Assembly (NCBI GenBank): GCA_016712565.1
Contig: JADJQU010000009.1
Location: forward strand, 223,425 to 287,424
Direction of reading: 5' to 3'
DNA from: Planctomycetota bacterium
GTDB taxonomy: Bacteria; Planctomycetota; UBA1135; GCA-002686595
DNA: 64,000 nucleotides
Below are positions 37,184 to 45,617 of the stretch, piece by piece. The notes below the pieces were generated by a model, which saw only the letters and a program-made list of their open reading frames with translations, had not been told where the DNA came from and made no database searches. Both the position numbers and the translations under genes were made by a program. Position 1 is the stretch's first letter. Every line of letters begins with the position of its first letter.

Positions 37184-37966
37184 CAGCGCCGCGTCGCGGC
37201 TGTCGTGGAAGGGGAGCGCGGGCGCGTGCCGGGTTGCGGGGGGGAGCGCGGACCGCAGCGAACCCTCGCGCGACGGATCCGTGTCGTGGGCCAGGGCCCA
37301 GGGGATCCGGGACAGGGAGAGCTCCCGCAGGCGCGCCGCCGCGGCCGAGGTCTCGGTCAGGCGCTCCAGCTCGAGGCTCGGACCGCCCGGCTTCGGCCCG
37401 GGGTTCGAGCTCTCCAGCAGCATCCAATGGGACCCCTCCGCCATGGCCGCGTCCGGGGCGAGCCCCTGGCGCCTGCGGTGCACGTCCAGGGGCAGCACGC
37501 ACTCCTCCACCGCCCCCACCAGGGCCTGGCTCACGATGCCGAGCCGCAGGTCGGCCGCGGCCACCTGCAGCGCGGTCTGGAAGGCGTTGCCGCGGCTGGA
37601 AATGAACAGGTTCTGACCCCCGAGACCCACGTTCTTCGCCACGTAGTGGCCGGCCGCGCTGCCCAGCGTGTTCACGAAATTGAAGGGCTTGGGCGTGAGC
37701 TTGTCGCGGCAGAGCTGCTCCTGCACCTGCGTGTTGCTTCCCACCGGACCGACGCCCGAGGCCAGGTAGAGGCCGCAGTCCGCCGCGGGCTTCGCGCGGG
37801 CCACGCATTCGCCGGCGCCCACGATGGCCAGGGCGATGAAGCGGTCGATGCGCCGGTAGCGCTCGCGCGACACCGCGGCGAGCCGCGCCTCCAAGGAAGG
37901 CAGCACGTCCCCGTCGGCGACGCCGAGCAGGTAATGGCTGGAAGCGGCGATCCGAAACGTCGTCAC
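37082..37966 (-). CDS. KS-like partner protein lacking the catalytic cysteine
   Basis: GTG 37966 overlaps the stop of the upstream KS (GTGA) and gives 294 residues. The protein has KS-fold segments (FIALAIVGAGECVARA, GLYLASGVGPVGSNTQVQ, FVNTLGSAAGHYVAKNVG), but at the nucleophile elbow it reads NLFISSRGNAFQ instead of TACSS, and the two catalytic histidine motifs are missing. It therefore looks like a chain-length-factor or structural partner of the preceding KS. The pair mirrors the KS plus KS-like pair at 12929-14907. The 3' end was duplicated to 30.4 kb. Confidence 0.78.
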   Translation of the reverse strand: MTTFRIAASSHYLLGVADGDVLPSLEARLAAVSRERYRRIDRFIALAIVGAGECVARAKPAADCGLYLASGVGPVGSNTQVQEQLCRDKLTPKPFNFVNTLGSAAGHYVAKNVGLGGQNLFISSRGNAFQTALQVAAADLRLGIVSQALVGAVEECVLPLDVHRRRQGLAPDAAMAEGSHWMLLESSNPGPKPGGPSLELERLTETSAAAARLRELSLSRIPWALAHDTDPSREGSLRSALPPATRHAPALPFHDSRDAALLAGWLAGSPPPGQSFALLGPLGRSGVLRIALTS

Positions 37967-39105
37967 GTTCGCTCCACCACCAGGGAGGCGTTGTTGCCGC
38001 CGAAGCCGAAGTAATTGAGCAGGTAGCTGCCGGGGAGCGCCTCCCGCGCGCTGCGCTCCGGCGCGAGGCCCAGCTCGGGGTCGGCCTCCTCGAATCCCGG
38101 CGTGGCCGGGAAGAACCCGCGCTCCAGGGCGCCGGCGAAGAGCACGAGCTCGTTCACTCCGCAGGCCCCCAGGGTGTGGCCCAGGTAGGGCTTGAGGGCG
38201 CAGATCGGCGGCGGCGAGGGGAACAGGCGGCGAATGCCCGCGGCCTCGCCGATGTCGTTCATGGGGCTCGCGGTGCCGTGGGTCTTGATGCCGCGCACCT
38301 GTGCCGGATCGACGCCCGCCTGGGCCAGGGCCTGGGCCTGGACGAAGGCGATGGTGCTGCCGTCGGGGTTGGCGGCGGTGACGCTGAAGGCATCGCCGTT
38401 GCAGGCTCCCGCCCGCAGCCGGATCCGACCAGGCCCGGGATCCAGGGAAAGCACCACCGCGCCGATGCCTTCGCCCAACACGATGCCCGCGCGCCGGCGA
38501 TCGAAGGGACGCACGCTGCTCGCGGTGAGCTGCAGGCCGCTGAAGCCCGTCAGGGTCGTGTGGTTCGCCAGCTCCACGCCCAGCACCAGTGCATGACGGT
38601 GGATCCCCAGTCGTAGCATGCGCGAGGCGACCATCAGGGCGTTGGCGGCCGCCGTGCAGGCCGTGTTGAGGCCGAAGACCTCGGCGCCGCAGTCCAGCTC
38701 CTCCTGCACGATGCGCGCCAGGTGCTCGAAGCCCAAGAGCGGCTTGTGGGCGTGGTCGCCCCGGGACTCTTCCTCGATCTCGGAGCGGCCGAAGGAAAAG
38801 CTCGACGAGCCCAGAAACAGCGGCAATTCGCGCCGTTCGGCCGCGGAAAGGTCCGCCCCATCGAGTGCCTCCCGGGCCACGCGCGTGATCAGCGGCCGGA
38901 AGCGCTCGGGATCGAAGAGCACGCCCCCGTCGGCGATGCGGTAGTAGTGGATCCGCAGCGGCTCCAGAAGCCCCTCGAGCTCCACTTCGACGGTGTTGAC
39001 GCGACCCTGCGCCAGGGCGTCCACGCAGGACTTCGCGTCGCGCCCCAGGGCGCAATCGAGTCCCACGCCGCGGACATGGATCGCAGGCGCCGACGACATG
39101 GGCAC
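37963..39105 (-). CDS. beta-ketoacyl-ACP synthase (FabF-type), second copy
   Basis: A 380-residue condensing enzyme with Cys150 in NTACTAAANA, His276 in KTHGTASPMND and His310 in YLGHTLGACG, and FGFGGNNASL at the C-terminus. It has the complete active site and is preceded by an ACP gene one base upstream and followed by an overlapping KS-like partner, so ACP, KS and partner form one translationally coupled unit. The product is probably the same secondary metabolite as that of the genes at 12-19 kb. Confidence 0.9.
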   Translation of the reverse strand: MPMSSAPAIHVRGVGLDCALGRDAKSCVDALAQGRVNTVEVELEGLLEPLRIHYYRIADGGVLFDPERFRPLITRVAREALDGADLSAAERRELPLFLGSSSFSFGRSEIEEESRGDHAHKPLLGFEHLARIVQEELDCGAEVFGLNTACTAAANALMVASRMLRLGIHRHALVLGVELANHTTLTGFSGLQLTASSVRPFDRRRAGIVLGEGIGAVVLSLDPGPGRIRLRAGACNGDAFSVTAANPDGSTIAFVQAQALAQAGVDPAQVRGIKTHGTASPMNDIGEAAGIRRLFPSPPPICALKPYLGHTLGACGVNELVLFAGALERGFFPATPGFEEADPELGLAPERSAREALPGSYLLNYFGFGGNNASLVVERT

Positions 39106-39106
39106 C

Positions 39107-39361
39107 TCAGGAGAGGATGAAGTCCGCCAGCGTGTTGACGGACTTCAGGGCTTCGCGCGTCTTGTTGTTGCCCTCGATGCGCTTGCCGTACTTGCGCTGC
39201 ACGGCCATGGAGATCTGCAGCGCGTCCAGGGAATCGAAATCGAGCCCGCCCTCGGGTCCCATCAGGATCTGGTCGTCGCCGATGGCCTCCGGACCGAACT
39301 CCTTCTGACACTCCTCGACGAGCAGTTGCTTGAGTTCTCGCTTGAGCTGTTCGCGGTCCAC
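39107..39361 (-). CDS. acyl carrier protein
   Basis: An 84-residue acidic helical protein with the phosphopantetheine attachment site at Ser44 in LDFDSLDALQ. It lies one base upstream of the KS gene in the same operon. It would carry the growing chain; the sequence is more diverged than a typical fatty-acid ACP (GLDFDSLDAL rather than DSLDTVELVM), which fits a dedicated pathway. Confidence 0.92.
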   Translation of the reverse strand: MDREQLKRELKQLLVEECQKEFGPEAIGDDQILMGPEGGLDFDSLDALQISMAVQRKYGKRIEGNNKTREALKSVNTLADFILS

Positions 39362-39389
39362 GGGAGCTGTTGGGGGTCGGTGAGCAGGC

Positions 39390-40634
39390 CTACTTGCCGC
39401 GGGCGCGCCCCAGGCATAACGCCGCCAGGAGCAGGGACGCCGCGCCGAAGGCTGCGAGCTTCAGCACCTCGTCCCCCACTGCGGCCAGGCCGCCGTGGCG
39501 CAAGAAGATATCCAGGAAGCCCTCCAGACCCCAGGCCATCGGCGAGTACAGGCTGATTTCCTGCATGGCCGCGGGCATCACGAAACGCGGCACCATGATG
39601 CCGCCCAGGGCCGCCAGGAGCAGGTTCGAGACGCCGGTGAAGATGGTGGCCTGCTCGCTGGTGGTGACCACGTTGGCGACCAGGAGGGCGTAGGAAACCG
39701 AGGCGAAGCTCAGGGCCGCGGCCATCACGACGAGGCCCGTCGTGGAGTCGCCCAGGGTCAGGGCGTCGCCGCCGCACAGGGGCACGAGCCACACCCCCAC
39801 GGCGAGCATCAGCACGACCTGGAGCAGGTTGATCACGTAGTAGGGCACGAGCTTGCCGAACAGGAGCGCCCCGCGGGAGAGCCCCATGGCCCGCAGGCGC
39901 GCGAAGGTGCCCTGGTGGCGTTCCTGGACCCAGGTGGTGGAGAGCGGAATGGCGATGAAGAACATGGCGAAGACGAGCCAGGCCGGCACGCTCTGCTGAA
40001 CCGCGGTCGGCACCGCGGCGGACTCCTCCGCGACCCCGCGGCCGGCGGTCGCCCGCCGGACGAGTTGCTCCGCGGCGTCGAGGTTCACCTGGGGCGCAGC
40101 CGTCCCGGGCGTCGAGTCGCCCCCGGGCCCGGGCGCTCCCGGCCGCGGCGGAAACGAGCTCTGGAGCTTCTCGATGGAGCGCTCGGTGTAGATGCGCGTC
40201 ACGACGCCGCGCACGCCGGCCTCGAACAGCTTGGCCGTGGCCGGATCGACCCCCGGGCCGGACAGGACCTGCACGGCCAGGGGTTCGGGCAGGTCGATCG
40301 CGGCCCCGAAGCCCTCGGGGATCAGCACCAGGAAATGGGCCTCGTCCCGGGCCACGCGCTCCCGCAGGGCCTCGGCGCCCTCGTCGGAGGACAGGCGCCG
40401 GAAATTCTCCTCGGCCAGGACCTTGACCTCCACGTCTGCTGAAAGCGCATGGGAGTCGAGGTTCCTGAGGTAGTAGGTGAGCGCCGCCCCCTGCTGGGCC
40501 GCAAAGCGGTCGCGCAGCGCGAGCGACATCACCAGGATGAAGAGCACCGGCATGGCGAAGAGCAAGAGCAGCGCGTGCCAGTCGCGCACGAGCACCAGGC
40601 TCTCCTTCTTGACCAGGTGGATCAGGGCCCCCAT
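39390..40634 (-). CDS. ABC-2-type transporter permease
   Basis: A 414-residue protein with one N-terminal helix (LLLLFAMPVLFILVMSLAL), a 180-residue periplasmic domain and five or six C-terminal helices containing VFAMFFIAIPLSTTWVQERH, the arrangement of YhhJ/DrrB-like exporters. It is first in the minus-strand operon with ACP, KS and KS-like genes, so it probably exports the lipidic or polyene product. No ATP-binding subunit gene is present in the window. Confidence 0.85.
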   Translation of the reverse strand: MGALIHLVKKESLVLVRDWHALLLLFAMPVLFILVMSLALRDRFAAQQGAALTYYLRNLDSHALSADVEVKVLAEENFRRLSSDEGAEALRERVARDEAHFLVLIPEGFGAAIDLPEPLAVQVLSGPGVDPATAKLFEAGVRGVVTRIYTERSIEKLQSSFPPRPGAPGPGGDSTPGTAAPQVNLDAAEQLVRRATAGRGVAEESAAVPTAVQQSVPAWLVFAMFFIAIPLSTTWVQERHQGTFARLRAMGLSRGALLFGKLVPYYVINLLQVVLMLAVGVWLVPLCGGDALTLGDSTTGLVVMAAALSFASVSYALLVANVVTTSEQATIFTGVSNLLLAALGGIMVPRFVMPAAMQEISLYSPMAWGLEGFLDIFLRHGGLAAVGDEVLKLAAFGAASLLLAALCLGRARGK

Positions 40635-41427
40635 CGGTGCGGATCATACGGGCAGAGGGGAGGCCGCGAGAACCGTGGATCCCGGGGCGCGGGGATCGGA
40701 CGAACTCGGGGACCCTTCCCCGCCGCACTCACGGGATGCGGCTCGTCGGTGAGTCGGACGTGGCGGAACAAGTCGCCGCACGGGTCGGTCACGTGGATAC
40801 TCTTGGACAACACGGGCCGTTCGTCCGAAGTGGGCTCGGGCTCGCGTGGGGAACTGTTCGATGGCTGGCCTCCCGGACCAAGGCCGACGCGCAGCCCGGC
40901 CCAGGACCAGCAGTGCGACTTGCCCCGTGCGCTGAAGTACCCCCGCGGGTGGCCGCGGGCCGGAGCAGAAGGCCACAGCCCCCCCGGCCCGAAGTCGTGC
41001 TCCCCGGAGGCGCTGACGCACGTGGCGGGCCGGGGCATGGGCCCAGGGAAGTCTATGCGTCGAGCGATCGCATGCATCACGTGGTCGTTCTTGCCAGGGC
41101 ATCGACGCGGCCGGCATCGCGCCCACTCCTGGCACGAGCGGCCGTCCGGTGGTTCCATGGAGGCATGGAGCGCCGTGAGACAGTTGCCACGGAGAGCGCG
41201 CGCGCCGTCCGGCGCAGCTTGCTCAGTTCGCTGCTGGCGAACTACTTGGTGCGTTTCACGTTTGGCATCGCGCTACCGCTCCTGTGGTCGCTCCTGTTCG
41301 GACTCTTTGTTCCGTCATCTTACGAGCCGCGTCGTTCGATCTTCGCTCGCTCTCGCCTCGGCTAGGAACTGGCCTTCGGCACGCGACGCGAGCACCCGCT
41401 GGCATCCGAGCGCGCACGGGCCGGCCG
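40635..41427. other. gene-poor region right of the biosynthetic operon
   Basis: About 790 bases before the upstream element at 41428. A 66-codon frame at 41165 encodes a hydrophobic stretch (FGIALPLLWSLLFGLFVP) but its ribosome-binding site is only one base from the ATG, so I do not call it. Nothing else is supported. Confidence 0.5.
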
Positions 41428-41560
41428 CTCGAGCGCCGTCGGATGGAACTTCGCGGCACGCAGAGAACACCTCGAGCCCCAAGAACCGCCGCAAACGACC
41501 CCCCGTTGCCACCATCCCCCGCCGGACGGCTACCATGACGGCCTGGTAGGTAGCCTGAAG
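41428..41560 (+). promoter_or_regulatory. extended upstream element, copy 5
   Basis: CTCGAGCGCCGTCGGA at 41428 and, 101 bases on, GCTAC (41529) with GCCTGGTAGGTAGCCTGAAG at 41541-41560. The second box is more diverged than in other copies, but spacing and flanks agree. It lies about 180 bp before the small membrane-protein gene. Confidence 0.45.
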
Positions 41561-41596
41561 GTCCTTTCCCCTGCGGCGCTAGTTCCCGAGGATCAG

Positions 41597-41743
41597 ATGC
41601 GACTGCGGCTCACGGTCGAGGGTTTGGGCGAAGGCTGCGTGCACGAGCTCCACGCCGACGGCGTTCGAGATGCGCGGGGGCCGAGGCTCCTGCAGGCCGA
41701 CACCCACCCCGCGTCGAACGCGATCCCGCGCCGATTCCCATGA
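41597..41743 (+). pseudogene. possible C-terminal remnant of a planctomycete heme-domain protein
   Basis: The frame reads RLRLTVEGLGEGCVHELHAD, then GVRDARGPRLLQADTHPASN. This resembles the end of large planctomycete cytochrome or heme-binding-domain proteins, where a VYELHL...GVRSAxGxPLLHPEAYYTLN pattern is usual. No upstream domain is present. Its stop overlaps the ATG of the next gene. Confidence 0.35.
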
Positions 41744-42099
41744 ACGACTGGGACCCGAATGATGCGCCCGGCGAATCGTCGGAGGGCTCGCCCACTTCCA
41801 GGCCGTCCAGGTTGGGCAGTGTTTCGATCGTGCTCGCGGTCGTCGGCCTCATCGCGCTCGTCCTGTGGGTCCCTGTCACCTTCACCGGGGTCATGGGAGG
41901 GGGCCGCTCCTGGGGTTTGCCCCCATTCTTCCTGAGTATCGCTTGGCTGTTCACGGCGATCGGCACGCTGATCCTCGCCTTGGTCTTGGGCGTCACCGCC
42001 ATTACGGGTATCGACCGCAGTCGCGGGTTGGAAGTGTTCGGTATCGTGATTACAGTGCTTGTGCTCGTCGCTTTCCTTTTGCTGGCGATCCTGCACTGA
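41740..42099 (+). CDS. small multi-pass membrane protein
   Basis: A 119-residue protein with an acidic Ser/Pro-rich N-terminus (residues 1-25) and three or four hydrophobic segments (SIVLAVVGLIALVLWVPV, FFLSIAWLFTAIGTLILALV, VFGIVITVLVLVAFLLLAI). It looks like a DUF4190-type small membrane protein but the family is not certain. It follows one copy of the upstream element. Confidence 0.65.
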   Translation: MNDWDPNDAPGESSEGSPTSRPSRLGSVSIVLAVVGLIALVLWVPVTFTGVMGGGRSWGLPPFFLSIAWLFTAIGTLILALVLGVTAITGIDRSRGLEVFGIVITVLVLVAFLLLAILH

Positions 42100-42550
42100 G
42101 CTGACGCACTGCGGGAACCAGGAGCCGCGGACATCGACACGACGCGGACCGCTCGACTGCATGTGATCTCCGTGCCTTTGATGGAGAAAATTGGGGCCGA
42201 CTCGCGGGGTTCATTGCGTTGGTCGTCACTGTTTCGCTGATGGAGCGCGCATTCGTCGCGGCGGCCATCGAGTCGACTCCGCCTGGAGTGAGCCGACGCT
42301 GCGCTGCCCCGACCGGCATTCGAAGGGCGAGACGATGCTCGTCTTCCACGGCGCGCGGAAGGTCGGCCGTTTCGAGCGGGTCGTGCCCCGACGGCAGGGC
42401 TTCCCGCTGCACGCACGGGTGCTCGTGCCCCAGGGTCAGCGCGAGTGACTCGAGCATCTCAGCTGTTACGGCGCGCTCCCAGCGATCGCCGAAAACGAAC
42501 GCGTCGCCGCGCGCCACCCAGCGCGCGGCGACGTCCTCCGTCACTTCAGG
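42100..42550. other. gene-poor region with a short sequence shared with 50.4 kb
   Basis: About 450 bases. At 42,395-42,446 the plus strand reads GFPLHARVLVPQGQRE; at 50,420-50,470 a closely similar GFSLHAQRLVPAGQRE occurs. Both look like remnants of a secreted protein's end. No complete gene is supported. Confidence 0.4.
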
Positions 42551-44840
42551 TCACGCCTCGAGCACGCCTGGGCGGCGGGCCGGCTCGGGGAGTTCCTCGG
42601 GCTCGTAGGACCAGCCGGTCCGCAGGCCGACCGCGAACCACACGAGCGCTGCGACGCCAGTGATGAACACCGAGTCGCCGACGATGCGCAGCCAGCGCAG
42701 CATCTCGATCAGCGGCTGCTGCAGGAACTCCGCGCTGCGGGCGTACCACAGGCCCTGCTCCACGCTGGCCCAGGTCTGCATCAGGCCGATCGGGAGCAGG
42801 CTCAGGACCACCATCAAGGCGAGCCCGCCGTTCATGGCCCAGAACGAGTAGCGCAGGGCGCCCTCGCGCCACGTCCGCACCGGGGCGAGCCGGCGCAGGA
42901 GCAAGAGCACGAGGCCGAGCGACAAGAGAGCCGTACACCCCGAACAGCGCCGTGTGCGCGTGCACTGGTGTCGTGTTGAGGCCCTGCATGTAGTAGAGCG
43001 ACATCGGCGGATTGATGAGGAAGCCGAACAGGCCCGCGCCGACGAGGTTCCAGAACGCCACCCCCACGAAGAAGCGGATCGGCCAGCGATAGCGCTCCAT
43101 CCAAGTCGCGCGCCCCTGCATGCGCAGCGTCTCGACCGCCTCGCGTCCGATCAGGACGAGCGGCACGACTTCGAGCGCGCTGAACATCGCGCCGATCGCG
43201 GTGACCGAGACCGGCGTGCCGCTGAAGTACAGGTGGTGGAACGTCCCCGGGATGCCGCCGATCAGGAAGATCGTGGTCGAAGCGAGGAACGCGCGAGTCG
43301 CGCTCCGCATCCCGACCAGGCCGAGCCGGCTGAACAGGTAGGCGAGCACGCCGGTGGCGAAGACCTCGAAGAAGCCCTCGACCCACAGGTGCACGACCCA
43401 CCAGCGCCAGTACTCGGCGACCGACATGTGCGTGCGCGCGCCGTACATCAGGCCGGCGCCGTAGAACAGGCCGATCGCGACGACCGAGCCGGTGAGCAGA
43501 GTGACCATGCCGCGCTCCTCTCCCTTCTTGCGGAGCGCGGGCCAGATCGCCCGCAGCATCAGGAAGAGCCACAGGATCAGGCCGCCGTAGAGCGCGATCT
43601 GCCAGACGCGGCCTAGGTCGACGTACTCGTAGCCCTGGTGCCCGAACCAGAACCCGGCGTCGAGGCCGAGTTTCTGGTGGATCGAAAGCCATTCGCCCGC
43701 GAGCGAGCCCGTGACGACGAGCAGCAGCGCGCCGAACAGCACGTTGACGCCGAGGCGCTGGTGCTTCGGCTCCTTGCCGCCGATCACCGGCGCGAGGAAC
43801 AGCCCGGCGGCGAGGAACGCGGTCGCGATCCAGAACACCGCGGTCTGCAGGTGCCACGTGCGCGTCAGCGCGTACGGGAGCCATTCGCCGAGCGGCAGGC
43901 CGAAGAACGCTTGGCCCTCGACCGTGTAGTGCGCGGTCAGCGCGCCGAGCAGCACTTGCACGACGAACAGCGCGATCACGACGGCCGCGTACTTGCCCAC
44001 GGCGCGCATCGACGGCGTGAGCTGGAGGCCTTGGAGCGGATCGCGCGCGGGGAGCTTCGCGGGTTCTTCCTCCTTGGAGCGCGCCGCGTGGTGCCACACG
44101 AGCGTCGCCGCGCCGGCGAGGAGCAGCAGCACGCTGAGCGCCGACCAGAGGATATTCGCGCCCGTCGGCCGATTGTCGATCAAGGGCTCGTGCGGCCAGT
44201 TGTTCGTGTACGTGAAGTTCTCGGCCGGCCGATTCGTGGCGCAGGCCCACGACGTCCAGAAGAAGAACTGCGACAGGCGCTCGAGCCGCACCGGATCGGA
44301 GATCGGCTGCGCGGAGAGCGCGTAGTCCTCGCGCAGCTTCGCGAGCGAGGGATCGCCGCCGAACAGCGCCGTGTAGTGGTCCGAGTTCGCGAGCATCGCG
44401 CGCGCGCGGTCCTCGCTGACGACGAGCACGCCGCTCTCCGCGTCGAAGCGGTTCGTGCGCAGTTCGTCCTTCAGCCGGCGCTCCAGCGCCCCCTGCTGAT
44501 CGGGGTTGAGCGCGGCGAACGCCTTGGCGTGCTGCTCGGCGCTCCAGAGCTCGAGGAGGCCCTCCGATTCGCGGTGGAGCCAGTCCGCCGACCAGTCCGG
44601 CGCCTGGTAGGCGCCGTGGCCCCAGATGGAGCCGACTTGCTGGCCGCCGATGCTCTGCCAGACCTGCTGGCCGTCGAGGATCTGTTCGCGCGTCATCAGG
44701 GTCACGCCCGACTCGGTGACGACGCGCTCGGGCAGCGGCGGCGCCTGGCGGTAGACCTCGCGGCCGAAGAAGCCGAGGACGAGGAACGCACCGCCGACGA
44801 CGAGGAGGAGCGTCGCCCAGAGTTTTGTCTCACGCTGCAT
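42551..44840 (-). CDS. norB: quinol-dependent nitric oxide reductase (qNOR), frameshifted
   Basis: The protein is about 763 residues with the long N-terminal extension of single-subunit qNOR (MTREQILDGQQVWQSIGGQQ, GSIWGHGAYQAPDWSADW) and about fourteen helices. Metal ligands are visible: His in TRTWHLQTAVFW, WVVHLWVEGFFEVFAT (His and the nearby Glu), GTFHHLYF, and TTPVHAHTALFG. It reduces two NO to N2O with electrons from quinol. At about 42,922-42,930 the frame changes (FGVYGSL then LGLVLLLLRRL), and the last 120 residues continue in the other frame. It stands alone, without norC or norQ, as usual for detoxifying qNOR. Confidence 0.9.
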
Positions 44841-45053
44841 GGCGGACCTCGCTTGCGCTTAGGCGGGCACTGCGGGGCTCGGCCGCGGGGCGGCGCGCGG
44901 GAGCGGCCGGGCGGTTGGGCCGTGGACGGGTGGCAATCGGGTGTCGGGGGCTGATCATGGGTGTTGCGGGGGTCATCGGGGCCTCCAGCGGGTGGGGGTT
45001 GGATGACAGGACTACGCAGCTTTCGTGCCAAGCCGTAGGCCGTTAATTAGCAG

Positions 45054-45065
45054 TGACTTAGGTCA
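45054..45065. promoter_or_regulatory. TGAC-TTAG-GTCA palindrome, possible CRP/FNR-family site
   Basis: A 12-bp inverted repeat with four-base spacer located about 215 bp upstream of the norB start. CRP/FNR-family NO or oxygen sensors (DNR/NnrR type) bind TTGAC/T-N4-A/GTCAA-like sites. The surrounding A/T-rich patch (TTAATTAG, ATATAG) is unusual in this GC-rich DNA and suits a promoter. Confidence 0.4.
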
Positions 45066-45617
45066 TATAGTTGTCGATTCGTAACCATCCGATGTGGGTG
45101 ATCCGCACAACGTCGTTGCGATTACGACAGCGCCCCAGGCGCCGGCCAAGGAGGGTGACCCGCACGAGGACGTTGCGACAACGACACCCCCCCTCTCTCT
45201 CGTCGACCGGCAGCCGACCGCGCCCGAGATCTCGGCCGCGCGGACGGCCGAGGAGCGCTCCAAGCGCCTGGTCGCCGCCGTGATGCATGCCCTCCCACTG
45301 CAACGCCGTGGCCCTCTTGCGCCTCGTGGGCACGACCCCCGTCGCCGTGCATGGGCTCGCGGCGGAAGTGCTTGGCCGGCGGCTCCAGCGCCCGCAACAC
45401 CCAAGACTCGACATCATCTGCGGCAACGAGACGCCGACGATCTTCCCGGCGAAAAGCTCGCTGCCCGACCCCTACGACCGCCTTGTCGACGGGGACCCAC
45501 ACCTCGACGCGCACGCGTGCCTCGGCTGTCCGCTGCGCGTCGAGGCAGAGCTGGTCCGGGTGTTGGCCGCGGACGCCCGGCGGTTGCGCGGCTTCTCGCA
45601 GCGACCGCGTCGACGAT
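45066..45617. other. region with a 34-bp imperfect direct repeat, no supported gene
   Basis: GTGATCCGCACAACGTCGTT at 45098 recurs as GTGACCCGCACGAGGACGTT at 45155, 57 bases later, and each repeat continues into GCGAxxACGACA. The frame through them is open and could be the start of a small protein (GDPHNVVAITTAP, GDPHEDVATTTPP), but it cannot be followed convincingly. A second plus-strand frame from 45287 is also unassigned. Confidence 0.35.

Noticed and set aside
39390..40634. Search for an ABC ATPase partner of the permease within the window
   Set aside because: The only Walker A-type proteins seen are the IstB copies and the protein kinase P-loop; no ABC signature was found, so no partner is claimed.
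41165..41365. 66-codon frame with a hydrophobic stretch
   Set aside because: The GGAGG is one base from the ATG, too close for a normal start, and there is no supporting context.
45094..45600. Two plus-strand frames (45094 and 45287) that might be one small protein with a frameshift
   Set aside because: No family recognised, composition intermediate, and no clear ribosome-binding site; reported only as an unassigned region.
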